In this document: positions 1-7,931 of the stretch, in pieces | How the letters are laid out: every line of letters begins with the position of its first letter | How positions within the stretch are numbered: the stretch's first letter is position 1 | NCBI GenBank assembly: GCA_002451065.1 | Contig: DKBC01000226.1 | Coordinates: forward strand, 14,317 to 28,504 | Reading direction: 5' to 3' | DNA length: 14,188 bases | Origin: Betaproteobacteria bacterium UBA6910 | GTDB taxonomy: Bacteria > Pseudomonadota > Gammaproteobacteria > Burkholderiales > UBA6910 | The notes under the pieces: model-generated | The model's input: the letters and a program-made list of their open reading frames with translations, nothing else | Database searches by the model: none | What the model was told of the DNA's origin: nothing | Program-made: the position numbers and the translations under genes

Positions 1-371
1 TCGATTCGTTTCATGTTCGCCAGAGCCTGTTTCAGCTCCGTCTCCGAGAAATCTCGGCTCCTGGAGGTCAGTTCCTCCAGCGCCAGGCGGCCAGCCTCGG
101 CCGCCTTCATGATCGCCTCGTCAAGCCCCTTGATGGCATCGGCGACCGCGGCGCGCGCGTCGCCGCCCCGTTTGCCGGCGCCGAGGGCGATGCCCTCGGT
201 GGCAGCGCGTATGACCTGCCGCACCTCCTCCGGATAGAGCCTGCGGTTGGTCAGAGCCCTCAGAGTCAAATCCCGCACCTGTTCACGAACGTCCAGCCCC
301 CGGTCAACGGTTTCGCTCGCCGCGGACTTGATCGCCTCGTCGCTGATCTCGTGAGATGGTTCCTCTGCCAT
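1..371 (-). CDS. Phasin-like / DUF6781-like helical protein (partial)
   Basis: The gene starts at ATG 371 and runs off the left edge, leaving 123 visible codons. The start is supported by AAGGAGGA located 6 nt upstream. The product begins MAEEPSHEISDEAIKSAAS and is rich in Ala, Glu, Lys and Arg, with no signal peptide or membrane segment, so it should be a soluble and almost entirely alpha-helical protein. The stretch around residues 41-63 (NRRLYPEEVRQVIRAATEG) resembles what I remember of DUF6781 proteins, a phasin-like group of unknown function. That family assignment is from memory and tentative; phasins coat polyhydroxyalkanoate granules, but nothing here shows such a role. It is divergent from the secreted protein at 499, with a 127-nt region between them. 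Confidence 0.6.
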   Translation of the reverse strand, partial: MAEEPSHEISDEAIKSAASETVDRGLDVREQVRDLTLRALTNRRLYPEEVRQVIRAATEGIALGAGKRGGDARAAVADAIKGLDEAIMKAAEAGRLALEELTSRSRDFSETELKQALANMKRI

Positions 372-462
372 GGTCTTCCTCCTTGCGCACCAACGCCGCG
401 CTCCGCGACGCCCCCGACGTAATCATAGACCGAATGGTTGCGCGTCGCACCACGGAAAGCTC

Positions 463-492
463 TTTACAGAAGGCAGGCCAGTTGGCTAGATT
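463..492 (+). promoter_or_regulatory. Candidate sigma70 promoter, possibly leaderless
   Basis: TTTACA (463-468; 5 of 6 to TTGACA) and TAGATT (487-492; 4 of 6 to TATAAT) are separated by 18 nt. The expected transcription start, about 7 nt downstream, falls on the ATG at 499, and no Shine-Dalgarno sequence precedes that ATG. This is pattern matching only. Confidence 0.3.
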
Positions 493-498
493 TGCCCC

Positions 499-1182
499 AT
501 GTTGGGAAGACTGGCAGCGTTGACCCTGGCGGCCCTGGTGGCAATTCCCTCGGGGACCATGGCTACGGAATCCCCCTCAAGGGAGGAACTGGAGCGCTGG
601 TTGGACGCGCCGCCGGAGAAGAGCGCGGCCGACGTCAACGAGGGTCAACTGGTCTTCCTCAGCAAGTTGCCTGCCAAGCCGGTGCATCACCACCACAACT
701 TTCTGGTTATTACGGACTCGACCCTGGCGGACGGCTGGGCCCAGCTCATCCAGTGCCACCAGAACCTGGACCGGGTGCCCGCCGCGCAGATCCTGTTCAG
801 CCGGGATCGCACCCGGGACCTCGAGATTTCCTACCAGCATGGCATCGAGAGCGCCTGGGTCGAGGGGAACTCGGTTCAGCTGAAGAACGTGGGCCCGGAT
901 GCCTGGCTCTGCATCCAGGCCCTCAGCCAGGCCCTCAGGGACAATCAGGACGGGACCTGGACCCTGCGTAACGGCCCCTTCATGCGCAAGTTCCTGGACG
1001 GCTACTACCCGATGCACGTTTCCATGAACGTGGTGATCGAGAGTCCCCGCGTGCACTTCGCGAGCATTCTTCCCCAGACCCAGCAGGGTTTCCAGGTGTG
1101 GGAGACCCCGGGGGAAGTCAGCTTCGACGCCTGGTTCGAGGGGCGACTGACGACCGAGCTGCAGTTCGCGTCGGACCGTTAG
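499..1182 (+). CDS. Secreted protein of unknown function with HHHH motif
   Basis: The 227-residue product starts with a signal peptide: a hydrophobic stretch at residues 5-16 and a likely cleavage after TMA near residue 22. The mature part is hydrophilic and predicted periplasmic. A run of four histidines (63-66, in KPVHHHHNFLVIT) is followed by a Cys-His pair (C86-H87) and a second cysteine (C138). These could bind a metal or form a disulphide, but that is inference. The stretch 155-175 (TLRNGPFMRKFLDGYYPMHVS) is notably compact and looks like a conserved block. I recall similar uncharacterised proteins in other gammaproteobacteria but can name no function. The ATG is the only start that keeps the signal peptide. 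No ribosome binding site precedes it. It converges on bfr, with 19 nt between the stops. Confidence 0.75.
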   Translation: MLGRLAALTLAALVAIPSGTMATESPSREELERWLDAPPEKSAADVNEGQLVFLSKLPAKPVHHHHNFLVITDSTLADGWAQLIQCHQNLDRVPAAQILFSRDRTRDLEISYQHGIESAWVEGNSVQLKNVGPDAWLCIQALSQALRDNQDGTWTLRNGPFMRKFLDGYYPMHVSMNVVIESPRVHFASILPQTQQGFQVWETPGEVSFDAWFEGRLTTELQFASDR

Positions 1183-1201
1183 CCTGCGGGAGCCCCTCTC
1201 C

Positions 1202-1666
<465 letters not shown>

Positions 1667-1724
1667 GGATCGTTACCCCTCTTAAGTCCCGACGGACATC
1701 ATACATCCATAGGTCACCGCAGGC

Positions 1725-1925
1725 TCAGGCGCCCACCGGCGCCATGGCCAGCGCGGTGCCAGGGGCAGGCGCCTCCCGCAGGATGTCCCGGGCGCAACGG
1801 GCGCAGCGCCCGCATTGAGACGCCACCCCCAGCCGCCGCTGCAGCTCCTTCACCGAAGCCACCCCGTCCTGAGCGCATTGGCGGATCTGGCCGTCGGTTA
1901 CTGCCCGGCAAACGCAGACGTACAC
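1725..1925 (-). CDS. bfd: Bacterioferritin-associated ferredoxin
   Basis: Bfd carries one [2Fe-2S] cluster and passes electrons to bacterioferritin haem, reducing the ferric core so that iron can leave. The product, read from GTG 1925, is 66 residues. Its cysteines C4, C6, C38 and C41 fall at the same positions as in E. coli Bfd (N-terminus VYVCVCRAVTDGQIR, later QCGRC). Two extra cysteines, C17 and C44, are not cluster ligands in that protein. A longer reading from ATG 1967 would overlap the upstream gene by 40 nt and add 14 residues the family lacks. GTG 1925 follows GGGAGG and lies 2 nt after the upstream TGA, which suggests translational coupling. The adjacent bfr is its obvious partner. 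Confidence 0.9.
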   Translation of the reverse strand: MYVCVCRAVTDGQIRQCAQDGVASVKELQRRLGVASQCGRCARCARDILREAPAPGTALAMAPVGA

Positions 1926-1927
1926 GG

Positions 1928-2266
1928 TCAGGCCCTCCCGCAAGAAACTGCGCAGGTGCCCTGGCACCCGTTAGCTCGCGGCAGACTGAAGCTCGCCAGA
2001 GCCTGGATCAGGCAGGAGACTGACCGCCGGCACGCCAGCACCCGCATGCCGTGGCGACCCGCCATGGTCCGGAACTGCTTCATCACGTTGTGTCCCAGGA
2101 AATCCGTAAACAGGATCAGAAGATCGGCTTCGCGTCCGGTTTCCGGGAGCCGCCGCTGGTGCGCCGGGTTGCGGCCCGAAACGTGGCCAATGACCCAAAT
2201 ACCATGTTCTGCCAGGACGTTGGGAATATTTCCCAGTCGGTCTGCCCCCACCAGCAATGCTCTCAT
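1928..2266 (-). CDS. DUF2325 family protein, first gene of the iron-storage operon
   Basis: The 112-residue product begins MRALLVGADRLGNIPNVLAEHG and contains the hydrophobic strand pattern and the ADLLILFTDFLGH block typical of DUF2325, a small family of unknown biochemical function. It has no signal peptide or membrane segment. Cysteines occur at 79 and 85, and a C-x3-C-x3-C cluster lies in the extreme C-terminal tail (101, 105, 109), past the usual family core; these could bind iron or be redox-active. The ATG at 2266 is preceded by TTAAGGAG. The stop lies 2 nt before the GTG of bfd, so the two are almost certainly co-translated. A near-consensus promoter overlapped by a Fur-like box sits upstream. 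A role in iron homeostasis is inferred from context only. Confidence 0.85.
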   Translation of the reverse strand: MRALLVGADRLGNIPNVLAEHGIWVIGHVSGRNPAHQRRLPETGREADLLILFTDFLGHNVMKQFRTMAGRHGMRVLACRRSVSCLIQALASFSLPRANGCQGTCAVSCGRA

Positions 2267-2315
2267 CGACTGCGCTCCTTAAATGGGAATGCCTCGTATT
2301 TGAGGCGCTTTTTGA

Positions 2316-2343
2316 ATGATAATGACTCTCATATAAATGTCAA
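2316..2343 (-). promoter_or_regulatory. Sigma70 promoter of the DUF2325-bfd-bfr operon
   Basis: On the minus strand a perfect -35 TTGACA (2343-2338) and a -10 TATCAT (2321-2316; 5 of 6) are separated by 16 nt. Transcription would start near 2309, giving a leader of about 43 nt before ATG 2266. A Fur-like box covers the -10 and the spacer, the classic arrangement for repression by Fe-Fur. Confidence 0.65.
2317..2331. promoter_or_regulatory. Fur-box-like operator, left (bfd/bfr side)
   Basis: TGATAATGACTCTCA compared with the 7-1-7 Fur consensus TGATAAT-G-ATTATCA gives a perfect left half and 5 of 7 in the right half. It overlaps the -10 and spacer of the minus-strand promoter. It ends 50 nt before the DUF2325 start codon. 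Confidence 0.65.
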
Positions 2344-2415
2344 GCGATGCAATGTAGTACACTATTTTTTATATATATATAATCCATGTCTTAACTATAT
2401 TTATATGCATCTACT

Positions 2416-2430
2416 TGCAAATGATTCTCA
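2416..2430. promoter_or_regulatory. Fur-box-like operator, right (fbpABC side)
   Basis: TGCAAATGATTCTCA reads TGAGAATCATTTGCA on the other strand: 6 of 7 and 5 of 7 to the two halves of the Fur consensus, and very like many proteobacterial Fur sites. It ends 52 nt before fbpA. The promoter it would control is less clear. A perfect TATAAT lies at 2378-2383 but without a good -35, which would place the box at about +26 to +40. Confidence 0.65.
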
Positions 2431-2482
2431 TCTCTGGCAAGCTTTCCTTTCCTGATTCACCTCATCTCGACGGGAGAAACTC

Positions 2483-3487
2483 ATGAAGAAGTACCTGGCC
2501 CCCGGGGCCGCCCTGCTCTGCCTGCTGCTGACCGTTCCCGCTGCACTCGCGGCCGGAGAGGTCGTGGTCTATTCCGCCCGCAACGAGCAGCTCATCAAGC
2601 CCATGTTCGACGCTTTCACCAAGGAAACCGGGATCGCTGTCAAATTCGTGACCGACAAGGAGGGCCCCCTGATGCAGCGGCTCAAGGCTGAGGGAGCCAA
2701 CACCCCGGCCGACGTGCTGATCACGGTGGACGCCGGCAATCTGTGGGAGGCCGCAAACGAGGATTTGCTCCAGCCCGCGAACTCCGAGGTACTGGAGAAG
2801 AACATTCCGGCTCACCTCAGGGATCCCCAGAATCGCTGGTTCGGCCTCTCCGTGCGGGCACGGACCATCGCTTACAACACGCAAAAGGTGAAGCCGGGCG
2901 ATCTCTCCACCTACGAAGACCTCGCGGGCCCCAAGTGGAAAGGCCGCCTCTGCCTGCGAACTTCCAAGAAGGTGTACAACCAGTCCCTGGTAGGGATGCT
3001 GATCGCCCAGCACGGAGAGGCGGAGAGCGAAAAAATCGTGCGCGGCTGGGTGGCGAATCTCGCCACCGACCCGTTCTCCGACGACACCAAGACCCTGGAA
3101 GCCATCGCCGCGGGGCAATGCGACGTGGGCCTCGTCAACACCTATTACTACGGCCGCCTTATGAAGAAGGACCCGAAGCTGCCCCTGGCCCTGTTCTGGC
3201 CCAATCAGAACGGCAGCGGCGTGCACGTAAACGTGTCGGGTGCCGGCGTCACCAAGCACGCCAAGCACAAGGCGGAAGCGGTGAAGCTGCTGGAATTCCT
3301 GTCCTCGAGCGACGCCCAGAACCTGTTCGCCGACGTGAACATGGAATACCCGGCGAATCCGGCCGTGAAGCCGGACCCGGTTGTAGCCGCCTGGGGCAGT
3401 TTCAAGCAGAACCCGATCAATGTTGCCAAGGCGGGGGAGAATCAGGCGGCGGCCGTGAAGCTGATGGACCGCGCGGGCTACAGATGA
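2483..3487 (+). CDS. fbpA: Periplasmic ferric-iron-binding protein of an ABC transporter
   Basis: This is the substrate-binding component that captures Fe(III) in the periplasm and delivers it to the FbpB/FbpC permease. The 334-residue product has a clean signal peptide (MKKYLAPG, a hydrophobic core, cleavage at ALA/AG near residue 23), then the classic transferrin-like binding fold opening with [18 protein letters not shown]. The tyrosine triplet Y221-Y223 in NTYYYGRL matches the paired Tyr ligands that hold Fe(III) in FbpA/FutA/IdiA proteins. The ATG at 2483 is preceded by GGGAG and by a Fur-like box. fbpB and fbpC follow directly. Family members differ in whether they bind iron alone or with a synergistic anion; that cannot be told here. 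Confidence 0.93.
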   Translation: MKKYLAPGAALLCLLLTVPAALAAGEVVVYSARNEQLIKPMFDAFTKETGIAVKFVTDKEGPLMQRLKAEGANTPADVLITVDAGNLWEAANEDLLQPANSEVLEKNIPAHLRDPQNRWFGLSVRARTIAYNTQKVKPGDLSTYEDLAGPKWKGRLCLRTSKKVYNQSLVGMLIAQHGEAESEKIVRGWVANLATDPFSDDTKTLEAIAAGQCDVGLVNTYYYGRLMKKDPKLPLALFWPNQNGSGVHVNVSGAGVTKHAKHKAEAVKLLEFLSSSDAQNLFADVNMEYPANPAVKPDPVVAAWGSFKQNPINVAKAGENQAAAVKLMDRAGYR

Positions 3488-3505
3488 TCAGGTTCGCGAT
3501 CCCCC

Positions 3506-5176
3506 GTGGCCGGGAACGCGGTTAGCGCGGCCCCGCCCGGGGGCCCTATTTTCGGAAAGCGCCAGTCCCCGGCCGGATCCGGCGGGGCTTGGCGCTTTCT
3601 GCCATTCGTCGTTGCGGCAGTGGTACTGCTGCCGGTGGCGGTGGTGGTCTCGTCTTTCCTCACGCCTGCCGGCGATGTCTGGCGCCACCTGGTCGAAACC
3701 ACCCTCGCCGACCTGGTCGCCAACACCTTCTGGCTGGCCCTTGGGGTAGGCCTCGGAACGGTGGTGCTGGGGGTGAGCCTGGCGTGGCTCACCGCGGTCT
3801 GCGAATTCCCGGGGCGCCGCGTCTTCGCCTGGTCCCTGCTGCTGCCCCTCGCGATACCCGCGTATGTGACCGGCTTCGTCTTCATTGGCCTCTTCGACTT
3901 CACGGGTCCGGTCCAGACCCAGCTGCGGGAATGGATCGGCTCCGGAGTCTGGTTTCCCAAGGTGCGCGGCCGGCTCGGCGTTGTCCTGGTGATGACCCTG
4001 GCGCTATTCCCATACGTGTACCTCCTGGCCCGCAATGCCTTCCTGACCCAGGGCAAGCGCGCCCTCGAGGCTGCCCAGTCCCTGGGCCTGAACCGTGTTC
4101 AGGGATTCTTCCGGGTCGCCCTGCCAATGGCCCGCCCCTGGATCGCCGGCGGCCTGTCCCTCGCCCTGATGGAAACCCTCGCGGACTTCGGCACGGTGGC
4201 GGTATTCAACTACGACACCTTTACCACCGCCATTTACAAAGCATGGTTCGCGTTGTTCTCCCTCCCCGCCGCAGCCCAGCTGGCCTCGATCCTGATTCTG
4301 ATCGCCTTCGCGCTGCTGATCGCCGAACAGCAATCCCGATCCCGCATGCGCTACGCGGAGGGGCGCGGCGGAGCGCGCATGGACCGCATAAGGCTCACCG
4401 GAATCCGGGCCTGGCTGGCCTTCGCCCTATGTCTCGGCGTCCTGGTACTGGGTTTCCTGCTGCCGGTGGCGCAGCTCCTGTGGTGGGCCCTGGGCGTTGC
4501 TGCGCGGGACCTGGACGCCCGCTATTTCGGGTTTTTCTGGCACTCCCTGCTGCTGTCCGGCATCGCCGCCGCCGTCACCGTGGGGCTTGCCCTCCTGCTT
4601 TCCTATGCCGGGCGGCACTTTCCCGACCCCTGGACCCGGTTCGCGGTGCGCGCCTCCACCCTCGGCTATGCGGTCCCCGGCGCGGTACTGGCGGTGGGCA
4701 TTTTCATCCCCATTGCCTGGGTGGACTCCTGGCTGGTTGCGGCGGGCGAACTCCTGCTGGGCACCAAACCCGGGTTGGTGGTGCAGGGCACCCTGCTCGC
4801 CATGCTGGTGGCCTATGTGGCGCGCTTCATGGCGGTGGGATTCAATCCCATCGAGAGCGCGATGCAGCGGGTCACCCGCAGCATGGACGAGGCGGCCCGC
4901 AGCCTGGGGCTGAGCCTGGGCCATGCTTTGCTCCGGGTGCATCTGCCAATTCTCCGCGGCGGATTGATCACGGGCGCCATGCTGGTGTTCGTGGACGTGA
5001 TGAAGGAAATGCCCATCACCCTCATGACCCGGCCCTTCGGCTGGGACACGCTGGCGGTGCGTATCTTTGAAATGACGTCGGAGGGGGAATGGGAACGGGC
5101 AGCGCTGCCCTCCATCGCGGTGGTGATGGCGGGGCTGGTGCCGCTGATCCTGCTCACCCGTCACGCCGAGAAATAG
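3506..5176 (+). CDS. fbpB: Ferric iron ABC transporter permease, fused two-domain type
   Basis: This inner-membrane permease forms the channel for Fe(III). The 556-residue product has about 12 hydrophobic segments in two homologous halves. Each half carries the cytoplasmic EAA loop that docks on the ATPase: EAAQSLGL at residue 188 and EAARSLGL at residue 462. The frame opens directly after the fbpA stop, so no start upstream of GTG 3506 is possible, and the next candidate lies inside the first membrane segment. GTG 3506 has no visible ribosome binding site. A 13-codon frame (ATG 3484 to TAG 3525) overlaps the fbpA stop as ATGA and runs across this start, so coupling to fbpA translation is likely. 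fbpC follows. Confidence 0.92.
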   Translation: MAGNAVSAAPPGGPIFGKRQSPAGSGGAWRFLPFVVAAVVLLPVAVVVSSFLTPAGDVWRHLVETTLADLVANTFWLALGVGLGTVVLGVSLAWLTAVCEFPGRRVFAWSLLLPLAIPAYVTGFVFIGLFDFTGPVQTQLREWIGSGVWFPKVRGRLGVVLVMTLALFPYVYLLARNAFLTQGKRALEAAQSLGLNRVQGFFRVALPMARPWIAGGLSLALMETLADFGTVAVFNYDTFTTAIYKAWFALFSLPAAAQLASILILIAFALLIAEQQSRSRMRYAEGRGGARMDRIRLTGIRAWLAFALCLGVLVLGFLLPVAQLLWWALGVAARDLDARYFGFFWHSLLLSGIAAAVTVGLALLLSYAGRHFPDPWTRFAVRASTLGYAVPGAVLAVGIFIPIAWVDSWLVAAGELLLGTKPGLVVQGTLLAMLVAYVARFMAVGFNPIESAMQRVTRSMDEAARSLGLSLGHALLRVHLPILRGGLITGAMLVFVDVMKEMPITLMTRPFGWDTLAVRIFEMTSEGEWERAALPSIAVVMAGLVPLILLTRHAEK

Positions 5177-5224
5177 TTGCCCGAGCCGTTGAGCATGCGG
5201 GTCCCGCGGACTTACCATAGGCTC

Positions 5225-6361
5225 ATGAACGCCAACGATTGGGCTCCCCCTTTAGCGACGGGCTCGACCGCTAGGGCAGCGAAGGAGGTCCTGCTCGATC
5301 TCAGGGCCATTGGCCATGCCTATGGAAGCCGGGTGGTCGTCCGCGGCCTGTCCTTTTCCCTGGCCCGGGGCACCATCGGCTGCCTGCTTGGCCCCAGCGG
5401 CTGCGGAAAGACCACCGTGCTCCGCTGCATCGCGGGCTTCGAGGCGGTGGCGGAAGGCGAGATCCGGCTCGGCGGCCAGGTAGTGGCCAGCCCGGGCGTG
5501 CACGTTCCACCGGAGAAGCGCCGCATCGGAATGGTGTTCCAGGACTACGCCCTGTTTCCGCACCTGACGGTGGCGGAAAACGTCGCGTTCGGTCTTCATC
5601 GGATGCCCCGGATGGAACGCAACGCGCGAGTTTCGGAACTGCTAGGGGTGGTGGGGCTTGAGTTGTCGGCGGCCACCTATCCCCATCAACTCTCGGGCGG
5701 CCAGCAGCAGCGCGTGGCCCTGGCGCGGGCCCTCGCGCCGCGCCCCGACCTGCTGCTGATGGACGAGCCCTTTTCCAACCTGGATGTGGACCTGCGGGAG
5801 CGCCTGTCCCTGGAGGTGCGGGAGATCCTGAAGAGTCAGAATGCCACGGCTATCCTGGTCACCCACGACCAGCATGAGGCGTTCGCCATCGCGGACGAAA
5901 TCGGCATCATGCACGGCGGCGAGATCCAGCAATGGGATACCGCCTACAACCTCTATCACAAGCCGGTGAACCGCTTCGTGGCTGATTTCGTGGGCCAGGG
6001 AGTGTTCCTGGACGGCAAGGTGCTCAATTCGCGGCAGGTCCGCATCGAGATGGGCGTGCTCACGGGGGAGATCCCGCGGGACTGCTTAGCGGGCTGCGAC
6101 GCGTGCGGGAAGGGCTGCTCGGTGGAAGTTCTGCTGCGCCCGGACGACGTGATCCACGATGACGCGAGCCCGATGCAGGCGGAGGTGCTGCACAAGGCTT
6201 TTCGCGGCGCCGAGATTCTGTATACGCTGCGGCTCCCGAGCGGGGAAAAGGTTCTTTCCATGGTTCCGAGCCATCACAATCACCGCATCGGCGAGGCGAT
6301 CGGCATCCGCCTGGAAGCTGACCATGTGGTGGCTTTCCGCCGGAGCGAGAGTCAGCCTTAG
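5225..6361 (+). CDS. fbpC: Ferric iron ABC transporter ATP-binding protein
   Basis: This ATPase powers FbpB. From ATG 5225 the product is 378 residues. It has a complete nucleotide-binding domain: Walker [10 protein letters not shown] (56-64), signature LSGGQQQR (156-163), Walker B LLLMDEP (176-182) and the switch histidine in VTHDQHEA (H214). A C-terminal regulatory region of the FbpC/TOBE type follows, including [17 protein letters not shown]. Within it sits an unusual cysteine cluster at 287, 291, 294 and 298 (C-x3-C-x2-C-x3-C). The start is uncertain: the frame opens at TTG 5177, directly after the fbpB stop, and ATG 5195 is also possible. None has a strong ribosome binding site. Its stop overlaps the mltB stop by 4 nt in convergent orientation. 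Confidence 0.92.
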   Translation: MNANDWAPPLATGSTARAAKEVLLDLRAIGHAYGSRVVVRGLSFSLARGTIGCLLGPSGCGKTTVLRCIAGFEAVAEGEIRLGGQVVASPGVHVPPEKRRIGMVFQDYALFPHLTVAENVAFGLHRMPRMERNARVSELLGVVGLELSAATYPHQLSGGQQQRVALARALAPRPDLLLMDEPFSNLDVDLRERLSLEVREILKSQNATAILVTHDQHEAFAIADEIGIMHGGEIQQWDTAYNLYHKPVNRFVADFVGQGVFLDGKVLNSRQVRIEMGVLTGEIPRDCLAGCDACGKGCSVEVLLRPDDVIHDDASPMQAEVLHKAFRGAEILYTLRLPSGEKVLSMVPSHHNHRIGEAIGIRLEADHVVAFRRSESQP

Positions 6362-7329
6362 CGCCCCGCCTGGTACAGGGCCTTGATTTCCTCAGCGAGC
6401 TGGTAGACCGCGGTGGCGTAATTGAGGCTGCGGTTGTAACGGGTGATGGCGTAGAAGTTGTCGAACACCATCCAGAATTCGGCGCCGTCCGCGCCTTCCA
6501 GCCGGATCAGGGCGGCCTTCAGGGATTCCGCCACGGGCTGCCCGGCGCGCACTCCCTGGGCTGACAGATCGGCAACCGTGCGCTGGGGTTTATGGCCTTC
6601 TTTCAGGATCGCCTCATACCCTTCGCCTTCCACCTCGGCCCTGACCATCACCGGCTCCCCCGCGCGCCATCCGAAGGTGCTGAGGTAGTTGCCGACGCTC
6701 CCGATGGAGTCCACCGGGCTTCCCCACAAATCGATTCGTCCGTCGCCATCGAAATCCACCGCGTAGTTGCGCGCGCTGCTGGGCATGAACTGCGGAATGC
6801 CCATAGCGCCGGCATAGGAGCCCTTGATCAGCGCCGCGTCATGCCCGCTCTCCCGCAGGAACAGCAGGTAGTTTTCCAGTTCGCTGCGGAAGAACGTGGC
6901 CCGGGGCGGGTAATCGAAGGTGAGCGTGTAGAGCGCGTCCAGCACCCGGTGCTTGCCCACGCGCTGCCCGTAAAGGGTCTCGACGCCGATGATGGCGACC
7001 ACGATCTCTTCCGGCACCCCGAAGCGCTCCCGGGCCCGGGAGAGGGCGGCTTCGTTCTCTTTCCAGAAATCCTGACCCTGCGCGATGCGCATCGGAGACA
7101 CGAACAGCGGGCGGAACTCCGACCAAGGCTTGGCCGTGACCGGCATACTGATGAGCGTGAGAATGGAGTCTTGGTATTCCGCCCGCGACATCAACTGCTC
7201 GAGTTCCCCGGCCTGAAAGCCGTGACGCTCCACCATTTCAGCGATGAACGAGCGGACCGATTCCCGCTGGCCGGGTTCTTCGCCCAGGGCTGGCGCCTGG
7301 GCCGCTGCGGCGAAAAGCACGGCGAGCAA
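6358..7329 (-). CDS. mltB: Lytic murein transglycosylase B-like protein
   Basis: MltB-type enzymes cleave the MurNAc-GlcNAc bond of peptidoglycan to give 1,6-anhydro products in the periplasm. The 323-residue frame contains the catalytic glutamate in IIGVETLYG (E117), the family block YAGAMGIPQFMPSS (172-185) and the Asp-rich loop DFDGDGRIDLW (192-202), the EF-hand-like calcium site of Slt35. The N-terminus LAVLFAAAAQAPALG is the hydrophobic core of a signal peptide but lacks a basic n-region. Upstream the frame has no ATG or GTG before a stop, leaving only TTG 7329 or GTG 7320, neither with a ribosome binding site. It follows the NlpC gene by 16 nt, so coupling, or a small frame error, may explain this. 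Confidence 0.9.
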   Translation of the reverse strand: MLAVLFAAAAQAPALGEEPGQRESVRSFIAEMVERHGFQAGELEQLMSRAEYQDSILTLISMPVTAKPWSEFRPLFVSPMRIAQGQDFWKENEAALSRARERFGVPEEIVVAIIGVETLYGQRVGKHRVLDALYTLTFDYPPRATFFRSELENYLLFLRESGHDAALIKGSYAGAMGIPQFMPSSARNYAVDFDGDGRIDLWGSPVDSIGSVGNYLSTFGWRAGEPVMVRAEVEGEGYEAILKEGHKPQRTVADLSAQGVRAGQPVAESLKAALIRLEGADGAEFWMVFDNFYAITRYNRSLNYATAVYQLAEEIKALYQAGR

Positions 7330-7345
7330 AGCCGCGCCGAAATGG

Positions 7346-7819
7346 CTAGTCGAGGTAACGGCGCACCTCCTCGAACCGGGTGGAGAAGTACTTGTTGCGC
7401 AGGCTGCTCACCTTGACCCGGCCATCCTTGCTGGGTGCATGCACGAATTCATTTTGTCCTATATAGATCCCCACGTGGGAACGGGGACGGTTGCGGGTGT
7501 TGAAGAACACCAGGTCCCCGGGCTGTGCCTGCGCCAATGACACTTCGCGACCCCGCTTCGCCATCTGGGCCGCACTTCCCGTCAGCCGGTAACCCGCCGC
7601 CTTCTCGTAAATGTAGCTCACCATGCCGCTGCAATCGAAGCCGGCCTTGGGGTTCTTGCCGCCGAAGCGATACTTGGTGTCGATGAGACTCATGGCGAAA
7701 ACCACCACCTCCTGACCCTTCGCGCCCTTCTGCGCTGGGGGTTCCTCGGGCGCCATACCGGCGCAACCGGCCGCGAACAGGAGGGATGCAGTGACGAATA
7801 TCCGGGAAATCCGTGTCAT
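7346..7819 (-). CDS. NlpC/P60 family lipoprotein peptidase
   Basis: NlpC/P60 enzymes are cysteine peptidases that cut the stem peptides of peptidoglycan. Read from ATG 7819 the product has 157 residues. A lipoprotein signal peptide ends in the lipobox FAAGC (lipidated C19), so it should be anchored in a membrane facing the periplasm. The catalytic set is intact: C63 in FDCSGMVSYIY, H115 in SHVGIYIG and H127 in FVHAPS. An in-frame ATG at 7873 would add 18 residues, but it falls within the -35 of the promoter at 7850-7878, so it is rejected. The mltB-like gene follows 16 nt downstream. A glycan-cutting and a peptide-cutting wall enzyme would thus be made together. Confidence 0.92.
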   Translation of the reverse strand: MTRISRIFVTASLLFAAGCAGMAPEEPPAQKGAKGQEVVVFAMSLIDTKYRFGGKNPKAGFDCSGMVSYIYEKAAGYRLTGSAAQMAKRGREVSLAQAQPGDLVFFNTRNRPRSHVGIYIGQNEFVHAPSKDGRVKVSSLRNKYFSTRFEEVRRYLD

Positions 7820-7849
7820 GAACCGGGAGCCAAACAGGACCCTGGCGGC

Positions 7850-7878
7850 ATTATACCGCCATGGAATCCGCATTTAAA
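7850..7878 (-). promoter_or_regulatory. Sigma70 promoter of the nlpC-mltB pair
   Basis: On the minus strand, TTTAAA (7878-7873; 4 of 6) and a perfect TATAAT (7855-7850) are separated by 17 nt. The predicted transcript would begin near 7843, about 24 nt before ATG 7819. This also decides the start codon choice of the lipoprotein gene. Confidence 0.55.
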
Positions 7879-7931
7879 TCAATGCGCCGAGAAGGGCTTC
7901 TAAAGTGCCGCCTGAGAAGTGCGGGGGGCGC

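Noticed and set aside
1926..1967. Longer ATG start for bfd
   Set aside because: It would overlap the DUF2325 gene and add residues not found in Bfd; the GTG at 1925 puts the four cluster cysteines at canonical positions.
2361..2383. AT dinucleotide run as a possible satellite or origin-like repeat
   Set aside because: Too short and without iteron or DnaA-box context; it fits an AT-rich promoter region better.
2462..3268. 268-codon frame antisense to fbpA
   Set aside because: It mirrors codon structure of fbpA; the fbpA product has a signal peptide and iron ligands, so this is a shadow.
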